Assembly (NCBI RefSeq): GCF_001652265.1
Contig: NZ_LWBS01000077.1
Location: forward strand, 1-64,000
Direction: 5' to 3'
DNA from: Rhizobium leguminosarum
GTDB lineage: Bacteria > Pseudomonadota > Alphaproteobacteria > Rhizobiales > Rhizobiaceae
DNA length: 64,000 bases
The translations under genes and the position numbers were made by a program. Position 1 is the first letter of the stretch; every line of letters begins with the position of its first letter. Under the pieces are notes generated by a model. That model saw only the letters and a program-made list of their open reading frames with translations. It was not told where the DNA came from and did no database searches. Of the stretch, positions 17,129 to 24,775 are shown one piece after another.

Positions 17129-18036
17129 ACGCCATCGAGTTCATTCTTGCCGGCATGCTTGCGGCTGCGACACCGTTTCTTCTCGCAGCCCTCGGCGAGT
17201 TGGTGGCCGAGCGCGCCGGCGTCCTCAACCTCGGGGTCGAGGGATTGATGGCCTTCGGTGCCGTGCTCGCCTTCATTATCGTCTACCAGGGCGGCGGACA
17301 TCTCCTGGGTTTCGTCGTCGCCGGGCTCGGCAGCGCTGTCCTTTCGCTGCTCTTCGCCTTCGTCACGCTGGGATTCCGGGCAAACCAGGTGGCAGCGGGC
17401 CTTGCTATCGGCATTCTCGGCCAGGGCCTTTCCGCGCTTTTCGGCAAGACCTATGAAAGCCTCACGGTCAGGGGACTTCCGAAGCTCGCCTTTCCGGGGC
17501 TTTCGGAATTGCCGGTTGTCGGTGGCCTTTTCGTCCAGGACATCGTCGTGTGGATTTCACTCGCCGCGACCCTCGCTTTGTGGGCGATATTTGCCTACAC
17601 CAAGCTTGGCCTCATCGTCCGCGCCGTCGGCGAGAACCCGAAGGCCGCTCACGCCATCGGCTATTCGGTAATCTCAGTCCGCGTCCTCGCCATCGCCTTC
17701 GGCGGTGCGATGGCCGGCTTCGCCGGCGCCTATGCGTCGGTAGTCTATACACCACTTTGGGCCGATGGAATGATCGCCGGGCGCGGCTGGATCGCCATCG
17801 CCCTCGTCGTCTTCGGGACTTGGCTCACCGGTCGTATCTTCCTCGGCGCCTGCCTCTTCGGCGCGGTCTCGCTGATGGGCCTTGCAGCCCAGGCAACCGG
17901 ACTGGACGTTCCCTCGCAACTGCTCTCGAGCCTGCCATATCTCGTCACGATCATCGTGCTCGGCATCATCTCCGCCGACCGCCGCCTGCTGAAACTGAAC
18001 GGCGTGGCTTCGCTTGGCGAACCATTCGAGCGATAA
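17125..18036 (+). CDS. BMP-type ABC transporter permease 2
   Basis: A 303-residue BPD_transp_2 permease of the shorter YufQ type. It contains LNLGVEGLMAFGAVLAF and the conserved AVGENPKAAHAIGYSV cytoplasmic loop, typical of nucleoside/simple-sugar importers. The ATG at 17125 overlaps the previous stop as ATGA. Last gene of the 9854-18036 operon; a 6-bp-stem inverted repeat (GACGCG/CGCGTC, 18038-18060) just after the stop may be a weak transcript end. Confidence 0.9.
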   Translation: MNAIEFILAGMLAAATPFLLAALGELVAERAGVLNLGVEGLMAFGAVLAFIIVYQGGGHLLGFVVAGLGSAVLSLLFAFVTLGFRANQVAAGLAIGILGQGLSALFGKTYESLTVRGLPKLAFPGLSELPVVGGLFVQDIVVWISLAATLALWAIFAYTKLGLIVRAVGENPKAAHAIGYSVISVRVLAIAFGGAMAGFAGAYASVVYTPLWADGMIAGRGWIAIALVVFGTWLTGRIFLGACLFGAVSLMGLAAQATGLDVPSQLLSSLPYLVTIIVLGIISADRRLLKLNGVASLGEPFER

Positions 18037-18077
18037 AGACGCGCGGCGCTGTAACGCGTCGGCGAAGAAACCCGTGG

Positions 18078-18611
18078 TCAGCCACGATCGCGTTTCTTGC
18101 GGCCGTGCGCCTCAAATTGGACGAGCAGCGACTTGAGTTCGATCTCGCGAACGCGTCTTGCCGCTTCATCCGGGCTGACCCATTCGAGAATACGCAGACC
18201 CCGCTCCTTGAAATCGCTGCTGATTTCCGTGACTTCAATCTGAAACATGTCGACGATACAGGGCGCCACGTCGCCATTGTCGAGTTCTTTCAGATAGGTA
18301 TAGCGGCCGACCGGCTTCTTCTTCACCACCCCGCGCACGCCTGCCTCCTCCCAGGCCTCGATTGCTGCTGCTTCGAAAGGCTTTTTCCCTTTCATCGGCC
18401 AACCTTTCGGGATGACCCAGCGTGCGCTCTCGCGCGATGTGATCACCAGGATTTCGACCTCGGATCCAGCATTGCCGTGGCGGAAGCAAATAGCGCCGTA
18501 TTGTTGACGGAATGCACCGGCGAACAGCGCTTCAGGAACAGCAGCGAGCTGCCGCAGCAGTGGCTGGGACTTGTCCGGTCGAGGCTTCCTGCCTTTTTTG
18601 CTGGGGGTCAT
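18078..18611 (-). CDS. NUDIX hydrolase
   Basis: A 177-residue protein with a NUDIX box at GWPMKGKKPFEAAAIEAW followed by EEAGV. Against GX5EX7REUXEEXGU, the first Glu is Lys and the Arg is Ile, whereas the Mg-binding EExG core is present. The overall layout (ARWVIPKGWPMKGK) resembles diphosphoinositol-polyphosphate phosphohydrolase-like NUDIX proteins common in rhizobia. The ATG at 18611 is preferred to an upstream frame start at 18671 because the protein-like sequence begins MTPSKKG. It is divergent from orfA-pit, and the PHO box in between is oriented towards this gene. Substrate unknown. Confidence 0.82.
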   Translation of the reverse strand: MTPSKKGRKPRPDKSQPLLRQLAAVPEALFAGAFRQQYGAICFRHGNAGSEVEILVITSRESARWVIPKGWPMKGKKPFEAAAIEAWEEAGVRGVVKKKPVGRYTYLKELDNGDVAPCIVDMFQIEVTEISSDFKERGLRILEWVSPDEAARRVREIELKSLLVQFEAHGRKKRDRG

Positions 18612-18659
18612 GTCGATTGAGTTACCGAATTTGCTTGTTGCTTCAATTGCCTGAGCGTG

Positions 18660-18679
18660 TTTATGACACATTTATGACA
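18660..18679 (-). promoter_or_regulatory. PHO box (PhoB binding site) between NUDIX gene and orfA-pit
   Basis: TTTATGACA occurs at 18660-18668 and again exactly at 18671-18679, an 11-bp period. On the minus strand this reads TGTCATAAATGTGTCATAAA, a near-perfect PHO box. It is 29 bp upstream of orfA and 49 bp upstream of the NUDIX gene start. In Sinorhizobium meliloti, PhoB represses orfA-pit under phosphate limitation; this site, close to the orfA start and in reverse orientation, fits repression. Confidence 0.85.
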
Positions 18680-18707
18680 ATCGGCCGCACGAGGAAGGTT
18701 CGCAGGC

Positions 18708-19352
18708 ATGATGAGCATTTTTCGCAAGCTGATGCCGCGGGAAGACAGATTCTTTGAAATGTTTTCCAAACACTCGAAGACCGTGGTTGCCGCGGCGCAC
18801 GCCCTCGATCAACTCCTGAAGGGCAATGACGTTAAAAAAAACTGTGAACGAATCGTCACCTTGGAAAACGAGGCCGACGACGTCACGCGTGACGTTCTTC
18901 TTGCCGTTCGACGAAGCTTCATCACGCCCTTCGACCGGGGTGACATCAAGGACCTCATTCAGTCGATGGATGATGCGATCGACATGATGCACAAGACAGT
19001 CAAGACGATCCGCTTGTTCGAGCAAACGAGCTTCGATCCGCTCATGCAGCAGATGGGCAGTGAAATCGTCAAGGCGGCAAACCTTGTTGCGGAAGCAATA
19101 CCCCTCCTCGACCGATTGGGAGCCAATGCGCAGCGTCTGGCGACTATCGCGGAGGAGGTCACCCGAGTGGAGGAACGTTCCGATGAACTCCATGACCAGG
19201 GTTTGAAGGATCTGTTTGTGCGTCATGGCGCCGGCGGCAATGCAATGGCCTACATGATCGGAAGCGAAATCTACGGAGAGCTGGAGAAAGTTGTCGACCG
19301 CTTCGAGGATGTCGCCAACGAAATCAGCGGCATTCTCATCGAGAACGTCTGA
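18708..19352 (+). CDS. DUF47/PhoU-like phosphate transport regulator (OrfA)
   Basis: A 214-residue all-helical protein of the DUF47 (PhoU-like) family, paired with Pit transporters. Typical parts are MMSIFRKLMPREDRFFEMF, the ENEADDVTRDVL repeat and HTVKTIR-like SMDDAIDMMHKTVKTI. It corresponds to OrfA of the S. meliloti orfA-pit operon and is thought to modulate Pit. The ATG at 18708 (or 18711) follows GAGGAAGG. The stop overlaps the pit start by one base (TGATG). Confidence 0.93.
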   Translation: MMSIFRKLMPREDRFFEMFSKHSKTVVAAAHALDQLLKGNDVKKNCERIVTLENEADDVTRDVLLAVRRSFITPFDRGDIKDLIQSMDDAIDMMHKTVKTIRLFEQTSFDPLMQQMGSEIVKAANLVAEAIPLLDRLGANAQRLATIAEEVTRVEERSDELHDQGLKDLFVRHGAGGNAMAYMIGSEIYGELEKVVDRFEDVANEISGILIENV

Positions 19353-20356
19353 TGGATGCCTCCCTCGCTCTGCCGCTGCTGGTCGGCCTGGTCGTCGTCG
19401 CCCTGTTCTTCGATTTTCTCAATGGTCTGCATGACGCGGCCAATTCGATCGCCACGATCGTCTCGACCCGCGTCCTGCGGCCGCAATATGCGGTCGCCTG
19501 GGCGGCGTTCTTCAATTTCATCGCATTTCTGTTCTTCGGTCTGCATGTGGCCGAAACATTGGGAACCGGCATCATCGATCCTGCGATCGTTTCGCCTCAA
19601 GTGATCTTCGCCGCCCTGATGGGCGCGATCATTTGGAATATCCTTACCTGGATTTTCGGGATTCCATCCAGCTCGTCGCATGCGCTTGTCGGTGGGCTGG
19701 TGGGGGCCGGTCTGGCAAAGGTTGGCTTCAGCTCGATCGTCTGGAACGGCCTTCTAAAAACGGTCGGTGCTATTTTCCTTTCGCCAGGCATCGGCTTCCT
19801 GCTTGCCCTGGTGCTGGTGCTCGCCGTCTCCTGGCTATTCGTCCGGCAAACGCCGTTTGCGGTGGATCGGACATTTCGCGTCATGCAGTTCGTGTCGGCT
19901 TCGCTCTATTCGCTTGGCCATGGCGGGAACGATGCGCAGAAGACGATGGGCATCATCGCGGTGCTCTTGTTTAGCCAGGGATATCTCGGCCCGACATTCT
20001 ACGTGCCTTTCTGGGTAGTCATTTCCTGCCAGTCGGCAATGGCTCTCGGTACGCTCTTTGGCGGATGGCGGATCGTTCATACCATGGGGTCGAAGATCAC
20101 CCGGCTCAACCCCATGCAAGGTTTCTGCGCAGAGACGGGCGGAGCGTTGACACTCTTCGGAGCGACGTGGCTCGGTATTCCCGTTTCGACGACGCATACC
20201 ATCACCGGAGCAATCGTTGGAGTGGGCGCGGCTCGTCGTGTCTCAGCCGTGCGCTGGGGATTGGCCGGCAACATCGTGATAGCCTGGATCGTCACGATGC
20301 CGGCGGCTGCAGCGATATCCGCGGTGTTCTACGGCCTCGTCTCTTTGCTGCAATGA
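19352..20356 (+). CDS. pit: Low-affinity inorganic phosphate transporter Pit
   Basis: A 334-residue PiT-family permease for metal-phosphate symport. The duplicated signature is visible: DFLNGLHDAANSIATIVSTR in the N-terminal half, and later SLGHGGNDAQKTMGI, with GIPVSTTHTITGAIVGVG. About ten hydrophobic segments. Co-transcribed with orfA (overlapping start) and predicted to be repressed through the PHO box at 18660 when phosphate is scarce. Confidence 0.95.
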   Translation: MDASLALPLLVGLVVVALFFDFLNGLHDAANSIATIVSTRVLRPQYAVAWAAFFNFIAFLFFGLHVAETLGTGIIDPAIVSPQVIFAALMGAIIWNILTWIFGIPSSSSHALVGGLVGAGLAKVGFSSIVWNGLLKTVGAIFLSPGIGFLLALVLVLAVSWLFVRQTPFAVDRTFRVMQFVSASLYSLGHGGNDAQKTMGIIAVLLFSQGYLGPTFYVPFWVVISCQSAMALGTLFGGWRIVHTMGSKITRLNPMQGFCAETGGALTLFGATWLGIPVSTTHTITGAIVGVGAARRVSAVRWGLAGNIVIAWIVTMPAAAAISAVFYGLVSLLQ

Positions 20357-20637
20357 TATGAGGGGATGGCGAGGCAATCGCCACGCGTTGACCTTCCCCT
20401 CCTGAGCTTTCCCGGTGGCAATACCGGCGAATAAGACGCGCAGAATCTGCTCTGCGGTCTGCGTGATCGCGACTTCCATGTTGCGTGCACTGCACAAATA
20501 GAGCGCTCCCATGGCTGCGATTACGTTAGCAATCGCACAAAACGGAAGCAGAAAATAATAAGGCCCAAGAAATAGGCATTCGTCAATTCTTCGCATTTCT
20601 CCTTTTGCTTCATGCCGTTACCATCTCCTCTCGAAAT
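20357..20637. other. Intergenic region between pit and the nrt promoter
   Basis: About 280 bp without a supported gene. A minus-strand frame (start 20596, MRRIDECLFLGPYYFLLPF) has a hydrophobic beginning but runs 114 bp into pit and its Shine-Dalgarno spacing is too short, so I do not call it. GTGCACTGCAC at 20485-20495, about 145 bp before the sigma-54 promoter, is a weak candidate for an NtrC-type upstream site. Confidence 0.4.
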
Positions 20638-20653
20638 TGGCACGCTGCTTGCA
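20638..20653 (+). promoter_or_regulatory. Sigma-54 (RpoN) promoter of nrtABC
   Basis: TGGCACGCTGCTTGCA matches the sigma-54 consensus TGGCACG-N4-TTGCW exactly, with the -24 GG at 20639-20640 and the -12 GC at 20651-20652. Transcription should start near 20663. This implies activation by NtrC under nitrogen limitation, as for other nitrate-assimilation operons. Confidence 0.85.
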
Positions 20654-20663
20654 GGTTCTGAGA

Positions 20664-20824
20664 CGCATCGGTCAATGGCGACCGGCGCGGATAGGCGCGG
20701 CATAAGCGCCTACAATAGACACCGACGTCGCAAGGTTTTTGCTCCGGGATTCTCCTATCCCCTGGACGCAATTTCCGGCGGCGTTTTTTTGTGTCCAAAT
20801 TCAGCCAGCAGAGGGAACCTGCGC
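20664..20824 (+). promoter_or_regulatory. Structured nrt leader RNA, candidate NasT/ANTAR antitermination target
   Basis: The roughly 160-nt leader between the predicted start site and nrtA opens with a hairpin CGGTC-AATGGC-GACCG (20669-20684), whose six-base loop has A at position 1 and G at position 4, the ANTAR-target rule. A second hairpin TAGGCGC-GGCATAA-GCGCCTA follows (20692-20712), then a GGGAT/ATCCC hairpin (about 20745-20765) and a run of seven T at 20784-20790. Known nas leaders have two such hexaloop hairpins and a terminator, controlled by NasT. The second loop here does not obey the rule and the terminator stem is weak, so the assignment is tentative. Confidence 0.5.
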
Positions 20825-22138
20825 ATGACAAAGAATTTGCAGACTGGGATTTTTACAACCGGCATGACCCGCCGCAGCATGCTCAAGACGACCGCAGCGG
20901 CTGCCCTCATCGGCGCTGTCAAGACGGCCTTTCCGTCCGGCGCCTTCGCAGCCGGAGCAGGCCCTGAAGTGACAGGCGTCAAGCTCGGCTTTATCGCGCT
21001 CACGGATTCCGCGCCGCTGATCATCGCCAAGGAAAAGGGCTTTTTCGACAAGCATGGCCTTCCGGAAACGGATGTGGCCAAACAGGCCTCCTGGGGTGCG
21101 ACCCGCGACAATCTCGTGCTGGGCGGCGCCGCAAACGGCATAGACGGAGCGCATATCCTGTCGCCGCTCCCCTATCTCATGCATACCGGCAAGGTGACGC
21201 AGAACAATAAACCGGTGCCGATGGCGATCCTCGCCCGCCTCAACCTCGACAGCCAGGGTATTTCCGTCGCCAAGGAATATGCCGAAACCGGCGTGCAGCT
21301 CGATTCCTCCAAGCTGAAGGCCGCATTCGAGAAAAAGAAGGCGGAGGGCAAGGAGATCAAGGCCGCCATGACCTTCCCGGGCGGCACCCATGACCTCTGG
21401 ATCCGTTACTGGCTTGCCGCCGGCGGCATTGATCCGAACAAGGACGTTTCGACCATCGTCGTGCCGCCGCCGCAGATGGTTGCCAACATGAAGGTCGGCA
21501 ACATGGACGTCTTCTGTGTGGGCGAACCGTGGAATGAGCAGCTCGTCAACCAGGGCATCGGCTTTACCGCAGCCACCACCGGCGAGCTCTGGAAGGGTCA
21601 TCCTGAAAAAGCGCTCGGACTGCGCGCCGACTGGATCGAAAAGAATCCCAATGCTGCCAAGGCCCTGCTGATGGCTGTCATGGAGGCTCAGCAATGGTGC
21701 GAAAGCATGGACAACAAGGCGGAGATGGCTGACATTCTCGGCAAGCGCCAATGGTTCAACGTTCCGACGAAGGACGTGCTCGGCCGCCTCAAGGGCGACA
21801 TCAATTATGGCAACGGCCGCGAGGTCAAGGCCACCGACCTCTATATGAAATTCTGGAAGGACGGCGCCTCCTACCCGTTCAAGAGCCACGACACATGGTT
21901 CATGACGGAAAACATCCGTTGGGGAAATCTGCCGGCGAGCACCGACATCAAGGCGCTGGTCAACCAGGTGAACCGCGAAGACATCTGGCGCGAGGCCGCC
22001 AAGGATCTCGGCGTCGCGGCGGCCGATATCCCCGCATCGTCTTCTCGCGGCAAGGAGACTTTCTTCGACGGCAAGGTCTTCGACCCTGAAAATCCCTCGG
22101 CCTATCTCGACAGCCTTTCGATCAAGGCTGTCTCCTGA
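20825..22138 (+). CDS. nrtA: Nitrate ABC transporter substrate-binding protein
   Basis: A 437-residue exported protein of the NrtA/CmpA family. MTRRSMLKTTAAAALIGAVK is a Tat-type signal about 14 residues in. The body has VKLGFIALTDSAPLIIAKEKGFF, DGAHILSPLPYLMHTG and FCVGEPWNEQLVNQGIG, all diagnostic of nitrate/bicarbonate binding proteins. The ATG at 20825 follows AGAGGG; the longer open frame upstream crosses the promoter. The sigma-54 promoter and leader upstream support nitrate (or nitrite/cyanate) over bicarbonate. Confidence 0.92.
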   Translation: MTKNLQTGIFTTGMTRRSMLKTTAAAALIGAVKTAFPSGAFAAGAGPEVTGVKLGFIALTDSAPLIIAKEKGFFDKHGLPETDVAKQASWGATRDNLVLGGAANGIDGAHILSPLPYLMHTGKVTQNNKPVPMAILARLNLDSQGISVAKEYAETGVQLDSSKLKAAFEKKKAEGKEIKAAMTFPGGTHDLWIRYWLAAGGIDPNKDVSTIVVPPPQMVANMKVGNMDVFCVGEPWNEQLVNQGIGFTAATTGELWKGHPEKALGLRADWIEKNPNAAKALLMAVMEAQQWCESMDNKAEMADILGKRQWFNVPTKDVLGRLKGDINYGNGREVKATDLYMKFWKDGASYPFKSHDTWFMTENIRWGNLPASTDIKALVNQVNREDIWREAAKDLGVAAADIPASSSRGKETFFDGKVFDPENPSAYLDSLSIKAVS

Positions 22139-22194
22139 CCCGCTCCGGCGCGCAACGGGCGCGCCGGCCTTTCATTCCCGTGAGGAGCGCGTTG

Positions 22195-23088
22195 ATGTTC
22201 GCCCTGGCAAATAAAGAAAATCCCTCCACGGCCGCCTCTGCCAAGCTGGCGGCAAAGGTTCTGCCATTTTCCGGCAAGCACGGATCGCGGATCGATTTTC
22301 GTCGAGCGGCACTGACCGCACTTCGCAACGTCGTTCCGCCACTCGTCGTGCTGGCACTCATCCTGCTCGTCTGGCAGGTGCTCTGTTCGTCGGCGGATGC
22401 GTCTTTGCCCTCGCCGCACCGGGTCTGGCAGGATAGCTATGACCTGATCGCCTATCCGTTTTTCAACTACGGTTCCCAGGATATCGGGCTCGGCTGGCGC
22501 GTGCTCGTTTCGCTGCAGCGCGTTCTCTATGGCTTTGGTCTTGCAGCGGTCACCGGCGTCGTCGTCGGTGCGATCATCGGCCAGTCGGTCTGGGCGATGC
22601 GTGGCCTCGATCCGATCTTCCAGGTGCTGCGTACGGTTCCGCCGCTCGCCTGGCTGCCGCTGTCGCTCGCAGCCTTCCAGGATTCCAACCCCTCGGCGAT
22701 CTTCGTGATCTTCATCACGTCGATCTGGCCGGTGATCATCAACACCGCCGTCGGCGTCCGCAATATCCCGCAGGATTACCGCAATGTCGCCGAGGTGCTG
22801 CGGCTCAACCAGTTCGAGTTTTTCTGGAAGATCATGCTGCCTTCGGCAGCGCCTTACATCTTCACAGGCCTCAGGATCGGCGTTGGCCTCTCCTGGCTCG
22901 CCATCGTCGCGGCCGAAATGCTGACGGGCGGCGTCGGCATCGGCTTCTTCATCTGGGACGCATGGAACTCGTCGCGCCTTCCGGACATCATCGTCGCGCT
23001 CGCCTATATCGGCATCGTCGGCTTCGCCCTCGACAAGCTGGTGGCAGCACTCGGCAAACTCATCACCCGCGGCGCCATGGCCAACTGA
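22195..23088 (+). CDS. nrtB: Nitrate ABC transporter permease
   Basis: A 297-residue permease of the NrtB/SsuC type with about six membrane segments. The EAA-type loop RLNQFEFFWKIMLPSAAPYIFTG and AIVAAEMLTGGVGIGFFIWD are characteristic of NrtB. The ATG at 22195 has GAGGAG seven bases ahead. It lies 56 bp after nrtA; the interval has a GC-rich CGCGCAACGGGCGCGC palindrome that could stabilise the nrtA message. Confidence 0.92.
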   Translation: MFALANKENPSTAASAKLAAKVLPFSGKHGSRIDFRRAALTALRNVVPPLVVLALILLVWQVLCSSADASLPSPHRVWQDSYDLIAYPFFNYGSQDIGLGWRVLVSLQRVLYGFGLAAVTGVVVGAIIGQSVWAMRGLDPIFQVLRTVPPLAWLPLSLAAFQDSNPSAIFVIFITSIWPVIINTAVGVRNIPQDYRNVAEVLRLNQFEFFWKIMLPSAAPYIFTGLRIGVGLSWLAIVAAEMLTGGVGIGFFIWDAWNSSRLPDIIVALAYIGIVGFALDKLVAALGKLITRGAMAN

Positions 23089-23099
23089 GGAACGCACTT

Positions 23100-23897
23100 A
23101 TGAACGCCTATCTGAAGCTTGATCATATCGACAAACATTTCGATCGGGGCGGCGTACGCGCCGAGGTCCTGAAGGACATCAACCTGACGATTTCCGCAGG
23201 TGAATTCGTCTCGATCATCGGCCATTCGGGCTGCGGCAAGTCCACCCTGCTCAACCTCATCGCCGGCCTGACCCCGGTTTCGGCAGGCGCCGTGCTGCTT
23301 GAAAACCGTGAGGTCAACGGACCCGGTCCGGAGCGCGCCGTCGTCTTCCAGAACCACTCGCTGCTGCCCTGGCTAACGGTCTACGAGAACGTCAATCTCG
23401 CCGTCTCCAAACTCTTCAGCCGAACGAAGACCAAGGCCGAGCGGCATGAGTGGGTGATGGCCAACCTCGACCTCGTGCAGATGGCGCATGCGAGGGATAA
23501 GCGGCCTTCGGAAATTTCAGGCGGCATGAAACAGCGCGTCGGCATCGCCCGCGCGCTTGCAATGGAGCCGAAGATCCTGCTGCTCGACGAACCCTTCGGC
23601 GCGCTCGATGCGCTGACCCGCGCTCATCTGCAGGACGCGGTGATGGAAATCCACGCCCGGCTTGGCAACACGATGGTGATGATCACCCATGATGTCGATG
23701 AGGCGGTGCTGCTGTCCGATCGCATCGTGATGATGACCAACGGCCCGGCGGCCCGCATCGGCGAAGTGCTCGATGTGACCATGCCCCGTCCCCGCCATCG
23801 CATCGAACTCGCCTCCGACCGGACATATCTCAAATGCCGTGAAGCCGTGCTGAAGTTCCTCTACGAACGCCACCGCTTCATCGAAGCGGCGGAGTAG
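23100..23897 (+). CDS. nrtC: Nitrate ABC transporter ATPase
   Basis: A 265-residue ATPase of the NrtD/SsuB size class, without the extra binding domain of cyanobacterial NrtC. Walker A GHSGCGKSTLLN, signature ISGGMKQRVGIARAL, Walker B ILLLDEPFGALD. Start at the ATG at 23100, eleven bases after the nrtB stop with GAGGAA before it. Completes a three-gene nitrate importer; no nitrate or nitrite reductase genes are in the window, so assimilation enzymes must be encoded elsewhere. Confidence 0.92.
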   Translation: MNAYLKLDHIDKHFDRGGVRAEVLKDINLTISAGEFVSIIGHSGCGKSTLLNLIAGLTPVSAGAVLLENREVNGPGPERAVVFQNHSLLPWLTVYENVNLAVSKLFSRTKTKAERHEWVMANLDLVQMAHARDKRPSEISGGMKQRVGIARALAMEPKILLLDEPFGALDALTRAHLQDAVMEIHARLGNTMVMITHDVDEAVLLSDRIVMMTNGPAARIGEVLDVTMPRPRHRIELASDRTYLKCREAVLKFLYERHRFIEAAE

Positions 23898-23956
23898 AGA
23901 CCGGGACATAACTTCGGCGTTTGCCGGCCGTGATTTTCTCGCCTTCGCAGCGGGGC

Positions 23957-24070
23957 CTAGAGCATAATGCCGAAAAGTGTGAGCGGTTTGCGGACATCAT
24001 GCTCTAACTATATAATGTAGAACAGGATTAAGACTTTAGGCCGACCCGGCCTGAAATCATCCTGTTCTAG
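23957..24070 (+). repeat. Rhizobium two-hairpin intergenic repeat, copy A
   Basis: The element begins and ends with CTAG. The first hairpin has arms AGAGCATAATGCCG and CATCATGCTCT around GTGTGAGCGG; the second has arms AACAGGAT and ATCCTGTT around the inner palindrome TTAGGCCGACCCGGCCT. The link between them is AACTATATAATGTAG. The reverse complement of the whole unit occurs at 41787-41903. It lies between the convergent nrtC and GntR genes, where such mosaic elements usually sit and may act as bidirectional terminators. Confidence 0.9.
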
Positions 24071-24100
24071 CGGCGCCTGATTTCAAGCGTCGCGCCCTCT

Positions 24101-24775
24101 TTACTCCCCGGGCGTTGCAAATACCGCGCTGGCATCGCTGACAATTTCCACATGGGAATATGCCGCCTGCCCCGCGGCGGCGGCGTCCGCGCGCATGATC
24201 GCGGTGACGATCCGGCCGTGCTCCTCATAGGATTTTGCCAGACGCCCGGGCAGGCGGAACTGCGCCCGCCGAAAGGGCGCGAGCCGCGCCCGTGTCTGCA
24301 TCACCATCTCGAAGACGTGATCATTATGCGCGCCACGATAAAGCCGGGTGTGGAATTCGGTGTTGTGAGCCGAATATTCTTCTTCCGCGCCGGCATGCAC
24401 GAGCCTCATCGATCCCCGATGCTCCAGCTCCAGCGCGCGCCGCTCGTCGACCGTCATACGCTCGGCCGAGAGCCTGGCGCAGATCGCTTCCAGTTCCGCC
24501 ATCGCTTCGAACATCGAATGCAGATAGGCTTCGGTGACATTGGTAACGACGGCACTGCGGTTTGGCTCGCGCGCGACCAATCCCATGGCGCCCAGCTCAC
24601 GCAGAGCCTCGCGCACCGGCGTGCGCGAAACGTCGAAACGAACCGCGAGCGATACCTCGTCCAACTTCGCGCCCGGCAGCATTTCACCTGTGACGATCAT
24701 GTCGGCAATCGCCCGCACCATCTGTTCGACGGTGGTTCCGCTGCGGATCACTTCTCTGCGCCTAGTCTGCTTCAC
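24101..24775 (-). CDS. GntR/FadR-subfamily (FCD) transcriptional regulator
   Basis: A 224-residue GntR-family regulator starting at a GTG at 24775. The winged helix carries GTTVEQMVRAIADMIVTGEM, LPGAKLDEVSLAVRF and VSRTPVREALRELGAMGLV, then an all-helical FCD effector domain with HNTEFHTRLYRGAHN holding metal/ligand histidines. It is divergent from the biuret operon at 25114, across a 338-bp region with repeated motifs, and is therefore its likely local regulator. The effector might be the transported compound or a breakdown product. Confidence 0.88.
   Translation of the reverse strand: MKQTRRREVIRSGTTVEQMVRAIADMIVTGEMLPGAKLDEVSLAVRFDVSRTPVREALRELGAMGLVAREPNRSAVVTNVTEAYLHSMFEAMAELEAICARLSAERMTVDERRALELEHRGSMRLVHAGAEEEYSAHNTEFHTRLYRGAHNDHVFEMVMQTRARLAPFRRAQFRLPGRLAKSYEEHGRIVTAIMRADAAAAGQAAYSHVEIVSDASAVFATPGE

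Noticed and set aside
20243..20596. Minus-strand frame beginning MRRIDECLFLGPYYFLLPF, possible small membrane protein
   Set aside because: It overlaps pit by 114 bp, has only two bases between the GGAG and the ATG, and its C-terminal half is antisense noise.
23100..23897. Taurine/alkanesulfonate (SsuB) identity for the nitrate-type ATPase
   Set aside because: The ATPase alone is ambiguous, but the receptor is clearly NrtA/CmpA-like and the operon has a nitrogen-type sigma-54 promoter.
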